Source of the DNA: Patescibacteria group bacterium
GTDB lineage: Bacteria; Patescibacteriota; Minisyncoccia; Phycocordibacterales; UBA918
Direction: 5' to 3'
Length of the DNA: 43,452 bases
Assembly (NCBI GenBank): GCA_018608435.1
Contig: JABAZV010000018.1
Coordinates: 35,298 to 78,749, forward strand
The position numbers and the translations under genes were made by a program. A model generated the notes under the pieces. It ran no database searches, was not told the origin of the DNA, and saw only the letters and a list, made by a program, of their open reading frames with translations. Below, one piece after another: positions 35,525 to 43,452 of the stretch (positions within the stretch are counted from its first letter, which is position 1; every line of letters starts with the position of its first letter).

Positions 35525-37315
35525 ATGAATAATTTAAAACAAAACGCACAATCAACTCAAAACAAAATCCCACAAACGCCAATAGCGTTTGTGTTGTATT
35601 CGGTACGACCGTTTATTTTTCCGGCTGTTCTGACGCTTGTGTTTGTTTTGTGTGCAAGCTTGCTGACAGTGAGTTTGCCTTATGTACTTAAGAACATTGT
35701 CGATGAAGCGCTTTTGGGAGCTGATGATGTTGTTGCGAGTGGGAAGGTGTTGTTTTGGGTGATTATGGTACCGGTGGTTTTGGCTGCGACCTATATTTTT
35801 TGGCGCTTGAGTGGATTTTTGGGAATGCAATGGTTGACTAAAGTTGAAGCTAGTGCGCATGAGAGTTTGTACGATTATGTGACTAAGCATAGTCATGGAT
35901 ATTTTTCTGATCATTTTGCGGGAGCTGTATCTAATAAAATTACTAATGCTGCCTCTGGGACATTTCGCCTGCTTGAGCAAACACTGTTGGGACATTTTCC
36001 AAACTTTGTGTCGTTTATTGCGTCTGGAATTCTTATCTTTATTACCAATATCGCAGCCGGCTTTATCTTTGTTGCTCTAATAGTGCTTTTGGTTCCGATG
36101 AATGTGTGGTTGGCAAAAATACGACGGCCGCTCGTGGTTGAATATTCTGAAGACAAATCGAAGTTTCGTGGTCAAGCCGTTGATTTACTGACTAACGCAT
36201 CAGCGATGCGGCAGTATTCCCGTCGTCCTTTTGAGCTTTCTGGCTTGCAACGACACATTGCGACAATGCGCGCTTCTGATTTGCGTCAGTGGAGAATGAG
36301 CGAATGGATACTATTGATCAATAATGTTGTGATTGTCGTAGCGTTGGGATCGATGATGTATTTCATGGCTACCTACTGGCAGCGTGGTGTGGTTTCGACT
36401 GGTGATTTTGTATTGGTTGTATCACTCGTGTTTAGCCTCAGCGGCACACTTACTTTCATTGGTAGCTCAATCAATCAGTTTGTTAGAATTTACGGAGAAG
36501 TAGAAGAGGGTTTGCGGGAAGTATTGCTTCCTCATGAAGTTGTGGATGAAGCAGGTGCCAGCGAGCTTGAAGTTAAACAAGCGAATATTGACTGGAAGAA
36601 TGTCACGTTTCAGTTTGATAGCAATACGGTGTTTAGTGATTTCTCCCTTTCTATTCCGACTGGACAACGAGTCGGCTTGGTCGGGCAATCTGGAGCAGGG
36701 AAGACGACTTTTGTGTCCTTGCTCTTACGCCAGCACGATATCTCTGCAGGCGAAATTATGATTGATTGTCAGAATATTGCTCATGTTACTCAAGATTCAT
36801 TGCGACAAGCGATTGCAATTGTGCCGCAAGAACCAGCTCTTTTCCATCGTTCCATTCGGGAAAACATTATCTATGGAAAGCTTGACGCAACTGAAGAGGA
36901 GGTAATTGCTGTGGCAAAAAAAGCTCAAGCGCATGAATTCATTACAGAATTGCCAGACGGGTATAACACGATGGTTGGAGAGCGTGGAGTAAAGCTTTCT
37001 GGTGGACAGAAACAAAGAGTAGCGATTGCTCGCGCAATGCTTAAAGATGCGCCTATTCTAGTGCTCGACGAAGCGACCTCTGCGCTCGATAGCGAAAGCG
37101 AAGTAGCGATCCAAAAAGCACTAGAGACTTTAATGGAAGGCCGAACAGTGATTGCGATCGCCCACCGACTCTCCACATTGCGAGAAATGGACCGTATTAT
37201 AGTGCTAAAAGATGGAGAAATTATTGAAGACGGAAATCATGACTCTCTGGCAACCGAAGGTGGAGTATATGAAAGATTGTGGAATCATCAGGCTGGAGGA
37301 TTTTTGGTTGATTAA
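35525..37315 (+). CDS. ABC transporter, fused permease/ATPase (MsbA/multidrug type)
   Basis: Six-TM exporter domain, Walker A GQSGAGKTT, LSGGQKQRVAIARAML, VLDEATSALD, H-loop AHRLSTL. Confidence 0.96.
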   Translation: MNNLKQNAQSTQNKIPQTPIAFVLYSVRPFIFPAVLTLVFVLCASLLTVSLPYVLKNIVDEALLGADDVVASGKVLFWVIMVPVVLAATYIFWRLSGFLGMQWLTKVEASAHESLYDYVTKHSHGYFSDHFAGAVSNKITNAASGTFRLLEQTLLGHFPNFVSFIASGILIFITNIAAGFIFVALIVLLVPMNVWLAKIRRPLVVEYSEDKSKFRGQAVDLLTNASAMRQYSRRPFELSGLQRHIATMRASDLRQWRMSEWILLINNVVIVVALGSMMYFMATYWQRGVVSTGDFVLVVSLVFSLSGTLTFIGSSINQFVRIYGEVEEGLREVLLPHEVVDEAGASELEVKQANIDWKNVTFQFDSNTVFSDFSLSIPTGQRVGLVGQSGAGKTTFVSLLLRQHDISAGEIMIDCQNIAHVTQDSLRQAIAIVPQEPALFHRSIRENIIYGKLDATEEEVIAVAKKAQAHEFITELPDGYNTMVGERGVKLSGGQKQRVAIARAMLKDAPILVLDEATSALDSESEVAIQKALETLMEGRTVIAIAHRLSTLREMDRIIVLKDGEIIEDGNHDSLATEGGVYERLWNHQAGGFLVD

Positions 37316-37372
37316 GTCTTTGTTAATATGGTCAGACGAAGAGACGTCTGTTTCATTCACGAAGTAAAAACT

Positions 37373-37401
37373 CAAAACCCAGCTCACAAAGCTGGGTTTT
37401 G
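37373..37401. terminator. Terminator between convergent genes
   Basis: CAAAACCCAGCT-cacaa-AGCTGGGTTTTG; A/T tracts allow use on either strand. Confidence 0.88.
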
Positions 37402-37422
37402 ATATTTGCTAAAAAGTCTTGT

Positions 37423-38505
37423 TTACTTTTTCTTTTCTTTCTTCTCTTTCACAGCGCCAAGGATTAGTTCTGGTGAAAAACCTTCAGCTACGATGCCGAA
37501 GCGGGCGTATGAGTAAAGAGCAACTTTGAATATCTCTGACAGGGTGGAAGTTACAACTGAAAGAACTATTGCAGATAAGAAGAAAAGTACTAGAATTATT
37601 ACATAAGTAATAATTCCTAATCCAAGTGATGCGCTAAGGAATAAGAGTAACCCGTGTGCAACAACTGTTCCCAGGAAGAGCACTATGGTTACTAGTCCTA
37701 AAGACAAGTTCATTATGATGGTTTCTCCCCAAGTCTTTTTAAACACTGAACCTGAGTTTTTAACAGACTGCCATACAGAAACGTTGTCGAGAAGTAATGT
37801 TGGGGCTATAAACATGGTAACTATTGCCCAAGCTGCACCGAGCAGACCGGCTGCTAGTTTGCCGAGTAGTTTTGATCGGTTTGAAATAAATTGCAGTACC
37901 ACTCCGACAGTACTGGCAAGTAGGCTCCAGATAAAAATTTTCCCACTAATATTCTTGGCTCGGTTCATACCTTCAGAAAAACCAATGTTGCCACCGTTAA
38001 TTCTTTCGTAGACTATCGCAGTCAAGCCAACTTTGAAATATGTAATGATGAAGTAAGCTATTACATAGTAGGCAAACAGCGCGACATAAAAGAGAAGATC
38101 GTTTTCTTCTTGAGCAAGAGCGCCGCTCAGCCACATGCCGACACCAAAGATTGCGCCAGCAATCATGAGAAGAAGTGAAGAAATCACAGGAAAGAGAATG
38201 ATTTCTTTGTCTTGCTTGAGTATATTTAACGATTGCTTAAACAATCGCCAGCTAGCTTTAAACCGCCCCATTTGCTTAACCGAAGCAATTGCTTCGTCTC
38301 TCGTCATGGTATTTTCTGAGCCTGATGTGTTTGCAGTGTTCGGTGTTGGTGTTGGTTGAGCTGAGGTAGATGTTTCGCCAGCAAAGGCTGCGCTTACATC
38401 ATCTTCAGCCCAGCCATTATTAATAAGCGCTTGTCTTATCGACGATTCACTTTGGCCGCTTTGTCGCTGAATACTAATATAGTCGATTAATTCTTGGGTG
38501 ATCAT
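37423..38505 (-). CDS. Multi-pass membrane protein with UBA-like N-terminus
   Basis: MITQELIDYISIQRQSGQSESSIRQALINNGWAEDDVSAAFAGE, linker, then ~6 TM (DUF6159-like architecture, uncertain). Confidence 0.85.
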   Translation of the reverse strand: MITQELIDYISIQRQSGQSESSIRQALINNGWAEDDVSAAFAGETSTSAQPTPTPNTANTSGSENTMTRDEAIASVKQMGRFKASWRLFKQSLNILKQDKEIILFPVISSLLLMIAGAIFGVGMWLSGALAQEENDLLFYVALFAYYVIAYFIITYFKVGLTAIVYERINGGNIGFSEGMNRAKNISGKIFIWSLLASTVGVVLQFISNRSKLLGKLAAGLLGAAWAIVTMFIAPTLLLDNVSVWQSVKNSGSVFKKTWGETIIMNLSLGLVTIVLFLGTVVAHGLLLFLSASLGLGIITYVIILVLFFLSAIVLSVVTSTLSEIFKVALYSYARFGIVAEGFSPELILGAVKEKKEKKK

Positions 38506-38646
38506 ATATTTGTGGTGGACTATTAATATATTAATTGTAACAGATGCGCGTGTTCTTTTGTTTAATATTCATGCTTAATTATGTTGCCTAAAGACATGGC
38601 AACTTGATTTTATGATTCATTGCCGTAAAGTATAAACAGATTGTAA

Positions 38647-39369
38647 ATGCAGGAGAAATGTATTATGCAAAAGATTGTATGGGGTGTGGGTATCTACTCG
38701 GTTATACTAACTGTTAGTTTGGTCGGCGGCTGCTTTTGTTGGATTCAGGTGGTTCGAGGTAAACTTATCATTACTGATAGAACAAAGCTGTTTGAAGCGA
38801 TAAAGAAAGGTCGACTGCTTATTGTGGCCAATCATCCTACTTTGCTCGAAACTGTTATTTTGCAGCTATTAATGTTCCCTCGAAAACTAGTGCATCCAAG
38901 AAGATATTTTATTTGGTGTGTGCCAAGCGCGAGTTTGTTTCGCAGTTGGTGGGGGAGATGGCTGTACAAGTCGGCGCGGTGTGTTGAGATTAATCGCAAT
39001 GATAAGTGTTCTCGCAGGCGAGCGTTGCGGAGTATATCAGCAAAACTTAAGTCTGGAGAAACAGTTTTGGTACACGGTGAAGCTGGTCGAACGAACGGTA
39101 AGCTGGCAGATTCGCCACTTATCAATCTAAACGGTCGCTACATGCGCGAAATGCTATTCCCAGCTGCTCGTATTGCCAGAATAGCTGAGGCTGATGTCTT
39201 ACCAGTGTGGTTTGAAATTCCTTTTTGGGAAAATAAAAATGATTTTAAGCAAGCGTTATGGTATTGGATTCGTTCTGGTGAAGTAATAACTATTCACATT
39301 GGGGATGTTTTAAAGTCGACAGACAATTTAACACAAGAGAATATACAGACTGCTATTATGGACGCATGA
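38647..39369 (+). CDS. PlsC-like 1-acylglycerol-phosphate acyltransferase, divergent
   Basis: NHPTLLE in place of NHxxxxD, VHGEAGRTNGK in place of FPEGTRS. ATG at 38665 is an alternative start. Confidence 0.75.
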   Translation: MQEKCIMQKIVWGVGIYSVILTVSLVGGCFCWIQVVRGKLIITDRTKLFEAIKKGRLLIVANHPTLLETVILQLLMFPRKLVHPRRYFIWCVPSASLFRSWWGRWLYKSARCVEINRNDKCSRRRALRSISAKLKSGETVLVHGEAGRTNGKLADSPLINLNGRYMREMLFPAARIARIAEADVLPVWFEIPFWENKNDFKQALWYWIRSGEVITIHIGDVLKSTDNLTQENIQTAIMDA

Positions 39370-39392
39370 GGAGCATTTGCTCCTCATTTTTA
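39366..39392 (+). terminator. Terminator overlapping the acyltransferase stop codon
   Basis: ATGAGGAGC-attt-GCTCCTCAT followed by TTTT. Confidence 0.85.
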
Positions 39393-39534
39393 GTGTAATT
39401 TTAATCTTAGCTCAAGACGTTTCCTCGAAGAAGAAGAGAGCTTTTTGATTAAAATTGTGCGTACGCTTGCAAATTAGCGGCTTAAGCAAAAACATAGTAT
39501 AATGGGAACATATCAGTAATTGATTGTGAATATT

Positions 39535-39849
39535 ATGCTCACTCTATACGTTACGCCACATAGCCCATTTTGCCACCGGGTTGAACAGATGGCAGATAAT
39601 CTAAAAATAACCTTGGAAAAGAAGGATGTTTCAGACGACAACTCTGCGCTAGCAGAGTTACTAGAAAAAGGAGGTAAGAAGCAGGTGCCGTTTTTGGTGG
39701 ATGATGAGAAGGGTGAGTCTATGTATGAAACCAGTGACATAATTGATTACTTGCGTACAAACTACGCTGGCTCTGGCGACGACAAAGCAGAAGCTGGTAA
39801 GCCGCGCATTCACATGGGAGATTCTACCTGTGTGTCGTGCGAAGGATAG
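39535..39849 (+). CDS. Glutaredoxin / GST-N-like protein
   Basis: MLTLYVTPHSPFCHRVEQMADNLKITLEKKDVSDDNSALAELLEKGGKKQVPFLVDDEKGESMYETSDIIDYLR, with C-terminal CVSCEG. Confidence 0.88.
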   Translation: MLTLYVTPHSPFCHRVEQMADNLKITLEKKDVSDDNSALAELLEKGGKKQVPFLVDDEKGESMYETSDIIDYLRTNYAGSGDDKAEAGKPRIHMGDSTCVSCEG

Positions 39850-39939
39850 AAAGCGTTTTGTGTCCAGTACTTGAGGGTGCTGGGCGATGCAAGAGTTTCT
39901 TGACTGAATGTTGTGTACCATAATTCTTGTGCCGCCGTA

Positions 39940-39991
39940 TCGCCCTGAAGGATTTATCCTTGGCGAATATTATTGGAGTTAACCAATATTC
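39940..39991 (+). promoter_or_regulatory. Two abutting hairpins in the 5' leader of the HPF gene
   Basis: TCGCC-ctg-AAGGAT-tt-ATCCTTGGCGA, then GAATATT-att-GG...CCAATATTC. GGAG lies in the second loop. Confidence 0.5.
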
Positions 39992-39993
39992 TT

Positions 39994-40362
39994 ATGGCTA
40001 TAGCAGAAGTAACCAACTACAAATTTAATGGTCTGAAGGAAGCAAAAAGGCTGACTGATGTCCTGGAGCAAAAGTATCAAGGTCTGGAGAAGTACTTACA
40101 CGGAACCGAATCAATTACTTGCGACGTCGAGTTTCAGAAAGTAGCACCAAACAAGAATGGTCAGGTGCATCAAGTGGTAATGAATTTACAGATAAACGGC
40201 ACGCTCTATCGAGCTGAAGCAACTGAAGAAAGCTTTGAGAAAGCGATTGATGAAGTACGTGATGAAATGGACAAAGAGCTCAGACGAGCGAAAGAAAAAA
40301 CAGTAACTCTGCATAGAGCAGCCGGCCGAGCAGCTAAAGAGAAGATGATGAGTGGTGTGTAG
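39994..40362 (+). CDS. hpf: Ribosome hibernation promoting factor (HPF/RaiA family)
   Basis: VEFQKVAPNKNGQVHQVVMNLQINGTLYRAEATEESFEKAIDEVRDEMDKELRRAKEK. ATG 39994 preferred over track start 39973. Confidence 0.88.
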   Translation: MAIAEVTNYKFNGLKEAKRLTDVLEQKYQGLEKYLHGTESITCDVEFQKVAPNKNGQVHQVVMNLQINGTLYRAEATEESFEKAIDEVRDEMDKELRRAKEKTVTLHRAAGRAAKEKMMSGV

Positions 40363-40371
40363 AGTGTGAAT

Positions 40372-40411
40372 AAAAACAATCGCAGTTTCAGGCTGCGATT
40401 GTTTTTTGTTT
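40372..40411 (+). terminator. Rho-independent terminator
   Basis: AAAAACAATCGCAG-tttcagg-CTGCGATTGTTTTTT. Confidence 0.93.
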
Positions 40412-40584
40412 GACGTTAAATCTTTTTATAAATGAGCAAAGCGTCGCTTTAAGTAAAATACATTTTTTAAAATTTACTATAAGACTCCTTCCTCAGTACT
40501 TTTAGTTGTCACTTCTTCATTCTTTGTTTCCGCGATTGCTTCGTCTACTGTTGTCTCTGGTTCAGTTTCTTCGTCGTATATATT

Positions 40585-41166
40585 CTAACTTTCTATTGCT
40601 CCGACAATCACTTCAATGGTTTTGGTTTCATACCAATCTTCACACTTTTCTTTGGCAAACAATGCTCCGCCTTTGCCAGTTTCTTTTGCTACTGCGCGTT
40701 GCACTCCGCGGCTGTTTGGGTCGTTTAGCAGGTCTTCTGTTTTGCGATAATTTGCGGCTATGGCTGGTGCTACTTTGCAATTATTTCTGCCACCGTGCGC
40801 AGCATCGTCGTTCTTATGATGGGCGGTGATTGTTATGCTGTATGCGCCTGGCGCTTCGACTGTCCATGGAATACTGTAGTTTGTGGAAGTCTCGCTGCCT
40901 GAACCTTTTAGTGGTTCTGGCCCGTAGATGAACTCTCCGTTAACTTCGCCCCAGTATTCAACAACGTTTAAATTGCCGTGAACTTCGTGAGTAATAGCAC
41001 CTTCAAAGTCGATGGTGAAAGGGAAGTAAGGGATATTAAGTACAGGTCCAGCTGGAGTTACGGGCTCACCACCGATGAAGTCTATGGTAACGGTTGGATA
41101 ATGCGCAATGGCCGGAAGCGCGATTAGTGCCAATAAAAAAATAGCGGTGCAGAAAAAATATTTCAT
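40585..41166 (-). CDS. Secreted protein of unknown function; in-frame coding-like extension past the TAG stop
   Basis: 193 aa, signal peptide MKYFFCTAIFLLALIALPAIA. After TAG the same frame runs 35 codons to a second TAG at 40477. Confidence 0.8.
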   Translation of the reverse strand: MKYFFCTAIFLLALIALPAIAHYPTVTIDFIGGEPVTPAGPVLNIPYFPFTIDFEGAITHEVHGNLNVVEYWGEVNGEFIYGPEPLKGSGSETSTNYSIPWTVEAPGAYSITITAHHKNDDAAHGGRNNCKVAPAIAANYRKTEDLLNDPNSRGVQRAVAKETGKGGALFAKEKCEDWYETKTIEVIVGAIES

Positions 41167-41316
41167 ATGGCTGTAATTTTAACATGACTTTATGTGGCTC
41201 TTGTGCGAAAAGCAGTTGGCGCACGTACTGGGTATGAGGTGGAACCAGTTTGAGTAACATTTTTAAATAGTTGCCTCGATCAGGTGACAGGTACAGGTCT
41301 TCAAAAAATATTCAAA

Positions 41317-41562
41317 CTATTTCTTATTAAAGTACAGTCTAGCTTTTTTAAACAGTGCAAAAAGAATTGTTACAATAGTTACGTCAAGAACAAGCCAAAA
41401 TAAATTAACCGGACGATAAGTGCAGCTGAGCTCAAAAGAAGACATGTCTGTATTGAGGTTTATACCAAGAGGGTTTATAATGCTGTAATGATAGGAACTA
41501 CTCCCGCAGTCGTCAGAAAAAACAAAGTACAAAAGTATTAATAATACAAGCTCTACAATCAA
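41317..41562 (-). CDS. Small two-TM membrane protein
   Basis: 81-aa ORF with hydrophobic segments at both ends and a Cys-containing middle. Confidence 0.5.
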   Translation of the reverse strand: MIVELVLLILLYFVFSDDCGSSSYHYSIINPLGINLNTDMSSFELSCTYRPVNLFWLVLDVTIVTILFALFKKARLYFNKK

Positions 41563-41623
41563 GATTACCTTTATTTTTTATTAGATTCAAACATACTTAA
41601 AGTATAGCAAACCTAATTATAGA

Positions 41624-42196
41624 ATGGATATTTTATTGTACAAGTCAACCATGTCGTATCTAAGCACAATCACTGACGAAGACGTCTTCTCAAACCCTCT
41701 GTTTAAAAAGCCAGAATATTTTAATCCTAGAGTGACTGTAAAGGCTATTGTGAAAAATAAAGAAGGGGAAATCGCATTGGTCACAAATGATGTGCATGGA
41801 ATATACTCATTGCCTGGCGGGGGAGCGGAATCAAAGAATTTGGAGAAAGAAATCAAGCGTGAATGTGCAGAAGAAATCGGATGCCTAATTGAGTTGGTTG
41901 GTAGGGTCGGTCAGACACACGAGTTTCGTAACAGAGAAGCAAAACAATATACGACTACCTGCTTTGTCGCTGAGGCAAAAAATAAACTAGAGAAAGACAC
42001 GAGAACTACAGACGAACAGAGTGTTGGTCTAAGGGTAGAATGGATTGAGACGGGAGCTGCAATAAGTATTTTTTCTACACAAAAAGAAGCTGTAAGAAAC
42101 GGAGATGTGAAGTTTTACAATACTGCCTTTAACATCTTGCGTGATGGAATTTTTCTTGAGACTTATCTTGCTGATGATAAGAATAACCCAAGATAA
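41624..42196 (+). CDS. Nudix hydrolase
   Basis: Nudix box GGGAESKNLEKEIKRECAEEIGCL. Possible later start at ATG 41651 (MSYLSTI). Confidence 0.92.
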   Translation: MDILLYKSTMSYLSTITDEDVFSNPLFKKPEYFNPRVTVKAIVKNKEGEIALVTNDVHGIYSLPGGGAESKNLEKEIKRECAEEIGCLIELVGRVGQTHEFRNREAKQYTTTCFVAEAKNKLEKDTRTTDEQSVGLRVEWIETGAAISIFSTQKEAVRNGDVKFYNTAFNILRDGIFLETYLADDKNNPR

Positions 42197-42394
42197 TAGA
42201 CGTTAAATCATCTAGGGGTTTCACAAAGGACAGTAGGCACAAAAATACGCTGTTATATCCAGCTTCTTAAAATGGGCACTAGGATGCTACTTATTCATTA
42301 TTCAGCAGCTAGAATGCAGGCATTTTCAGCCGGTTATGAAAGGGGGAGTTTGAACGAGTGTTTGGATTACACAGAGAAGACAACAACAAGAAAA

Positions 42395-42418
42395 GTCGCC
42401 CGAAAGGCGACCTTTTTG
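42395..42418. terminator. Terminator between convergent Nudix and methyltransferase genes
   Basis: GTCGCC-cgaaa-GGCGAC followed by CTTTTTG; A-tract on the other side. Confidence 0.85.
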
Positions 42419-42460
42419 TTAAAAGAAACCAAGCCTTTCAGTTGGCTAAAATCTGTGTTG

Positions 42461-43147
42461 CTAGAGCTTGTGCAAATACCCGATCCAGTATTGCCTCTTA
42501 TAGATACGGCCGCCTACGTGCGCGTAACCGCTTTTCTTTTCGAGTTTAATAATGTCAAAAAATGGGGAATAGTAATCTAAAAACTCTTCCTTACTTAAAA
42601 CCCTTTCTGTAATTCCGATGTGCGGCAGTTCGTAAGTGCCATGTTCAGACCCTGGGTTTTTTTTAAGAAGAAGCTTAGCGTTTTTGTCACCGTCGAGTGC
42701 AAGCAATCGCACAAAGAAATATCCCCCTGAAATCAATACTCTCGAAACTTCAGCCAAATACACTACGCGTTCAGCTTCATTAAGAGAATTTGATGACATG
42801 ATGTCGAGCGCAAGGTCGAACGAATTATCTTTAAATGGAAATATTTCACCAAAACTCTGCCGCAAAAAAGTCGCAGCAACTGCTTTTTCTTTTGCTCTTA
42901 TATTGGCAATACTAATGGCTGTCTCCGATATTTCTAAGCCATGAGTGATTGCGCCAAGTTCAGCTAAGAATAAACTATTTTTCCCTGTGCCAGAGCCGAG
43001 ATCGAGCACGCGCAATCCTTCGGTTTGTATTTTAGCGGTTTTTCTTAGGTATTTATAAAATCGCTTAAAATCATTCTGCGGCTCATCGCTGCCAGTAACA
43101 AGCCGATTACTTTTGTATTCCTCATCCCAAGCTTTAATTTGAGGCAT
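42461..43147 (-). CDS. SAM-dependent class I methyltransferase
   Basis: VLDLGSGTGKNSLFLAELGAITHGLEIS (motif I), LALDIMSSNSL. Start trimmed to ATG 43147 (MPQIKAWDEEY) because the track N-terminus overlaps the upstream reading frame. Confidence 0.92.
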   Translation of the reverse strand: MPQIKAWDEEYKSNRLVTGSDEPQNDFKRFYKYLRKTAKIQTEGLRVLDLGSGTGKNSLFLAELGAITHGLEISETAISIANIRAKEKAVAATFLRQSFGEIFPFKDNSFDLALDIMSSNSLNEAERVVYLAEVSRVLISGGYFFVRLLALDGDKNAKLLLKKNPGSEHGTYELPHIGITERVLSKEEFLDYYSPFFDIIKLEKKSGYAHVGGRIYKRQYWIGYLHKL

Positions 43148-43452
43148 GAATTTTAAGGTAATCTGAAAACGACATTGGTTTTTTGCCAGCTGGAGTGACG
43201 ATTGTGAGGTAGAGTTTGCCGGAAACAAATTCTGCCTTATTTACTTTTACCCGCACGTCATTATGTATAAAGTATGTGTCGCCAATTCCTGCAAAAGCGT
43301 TTATTTTAAGCCATATTTTGTATGCATCATTGCCGATCGGAAGATTGTTTATGTCGATAGTAATTTCGTTTTCGCCTTTTTCAAAGCGACTGCAATACGT
43401 AGCTTCTTCGTGGCTTTGTTCAGTGAGTGTGATTTCGCCTGCAAGGAAGCGC
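43134..43452 (-). CDS. C-terminal part of a beta-rich protein (5' end outside the window)
   Basis: Minus frame: AGEITLTEQSHEEATYCSRFEKGENEITIDINNLPIGNDAYKIWLKINAFAGIGDTYFIHNDVRVKVNKAEFVSGKLYLTIVTPAGKKPMSFSDYLKIHASN*. Overlaps the methyltransferase start by 14 nt. Confidence 0.7.
   Translation of the reverse strand, partial: RFLAGEITLTEQSHEEATYCSRFEKGENEITIDINNLPIGNDAYKIWLKINAFAGIGDTYFIHNDVRVKVNKAEFVSGKLYLTIVTPAGKKPMSFSDYLKIHASN

Noticed and set aside
42342-42360. Possible sixth copy of the AAGTTYGAAC box (GGAGTTTGAACGAGTG) before the 42395 terminator
   Set aside because: Only about 9 bases match and the CCACCCAGYGGAG part is missing, so it is within chance.

Overview
The gene style looks like Patescibacteria/CPR (probably Parcubacteria-like): many small membrane and secreted proteins of unknown function, several TATAAT boxes only 6-8 nt from start codons, and large low-complexity surface proteins. 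This lineage call is an inference. I see about 37 credible CDS, no rRNA or tRNA, no CRISPR and no transposase.

Main blocks:
(1) ~0-1.7 kb: a membrane-protein tail, a frameshifted TspO/MBR remnant, and a CDS with a UBA-like N-terminus.
(2) 1.8-7.0 kb, minus strand: a three-gene surface-protein operon (Gly-rich protein, collagen-like protein, 1150-aa DUF11 adhesin). All three appear to share one repeat unit.
(3) ~7.0-8.2 kb: a non-coding stretch with strong perfect inverted repeats.
(4) 8.2-10.7 kb: small membrane proteins resembling DUF6790, DUF2568 and DUF6653.
(5) 11.0-13.6 kb: a FIST / histidine kinase / response regulator operon.
(6) 14.0-17.0 kb: a His-rich protein and an FMN-binding-domain protein, divergent from an RnfD/NqrB-like plus flavoreductase fusion.
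(7) 17.0-20.8 kb: a Sua5/YrdC protein and a pectate-lyase-fold protein with a Peptidase_S74 domain.
(8) 20.9-29.3 kb: a polysaccharide locus (GH26-like, two GT2, polysaccharide deacetylase, GH18).
(9) 29.3-43.4 kb: response regulator, DUF2130, APH-family kinase flanked by direct repeats, SulP, ABC exporter, PlsC-like, glutaredoxin-like, HPF, Nudix and methyltransferase genes.

Best candidates for something undescribed: the shared repeat unit with Gly/collagen inserts in the surface operon, the compact flavin electron-transfer pair, a recurrent box-plus-terminator element, and a ~1.25 kb segment bracketed by duplicated 3' ends of the DUF2130 gene. All family calls are by eye from the translations. 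No database search was run.
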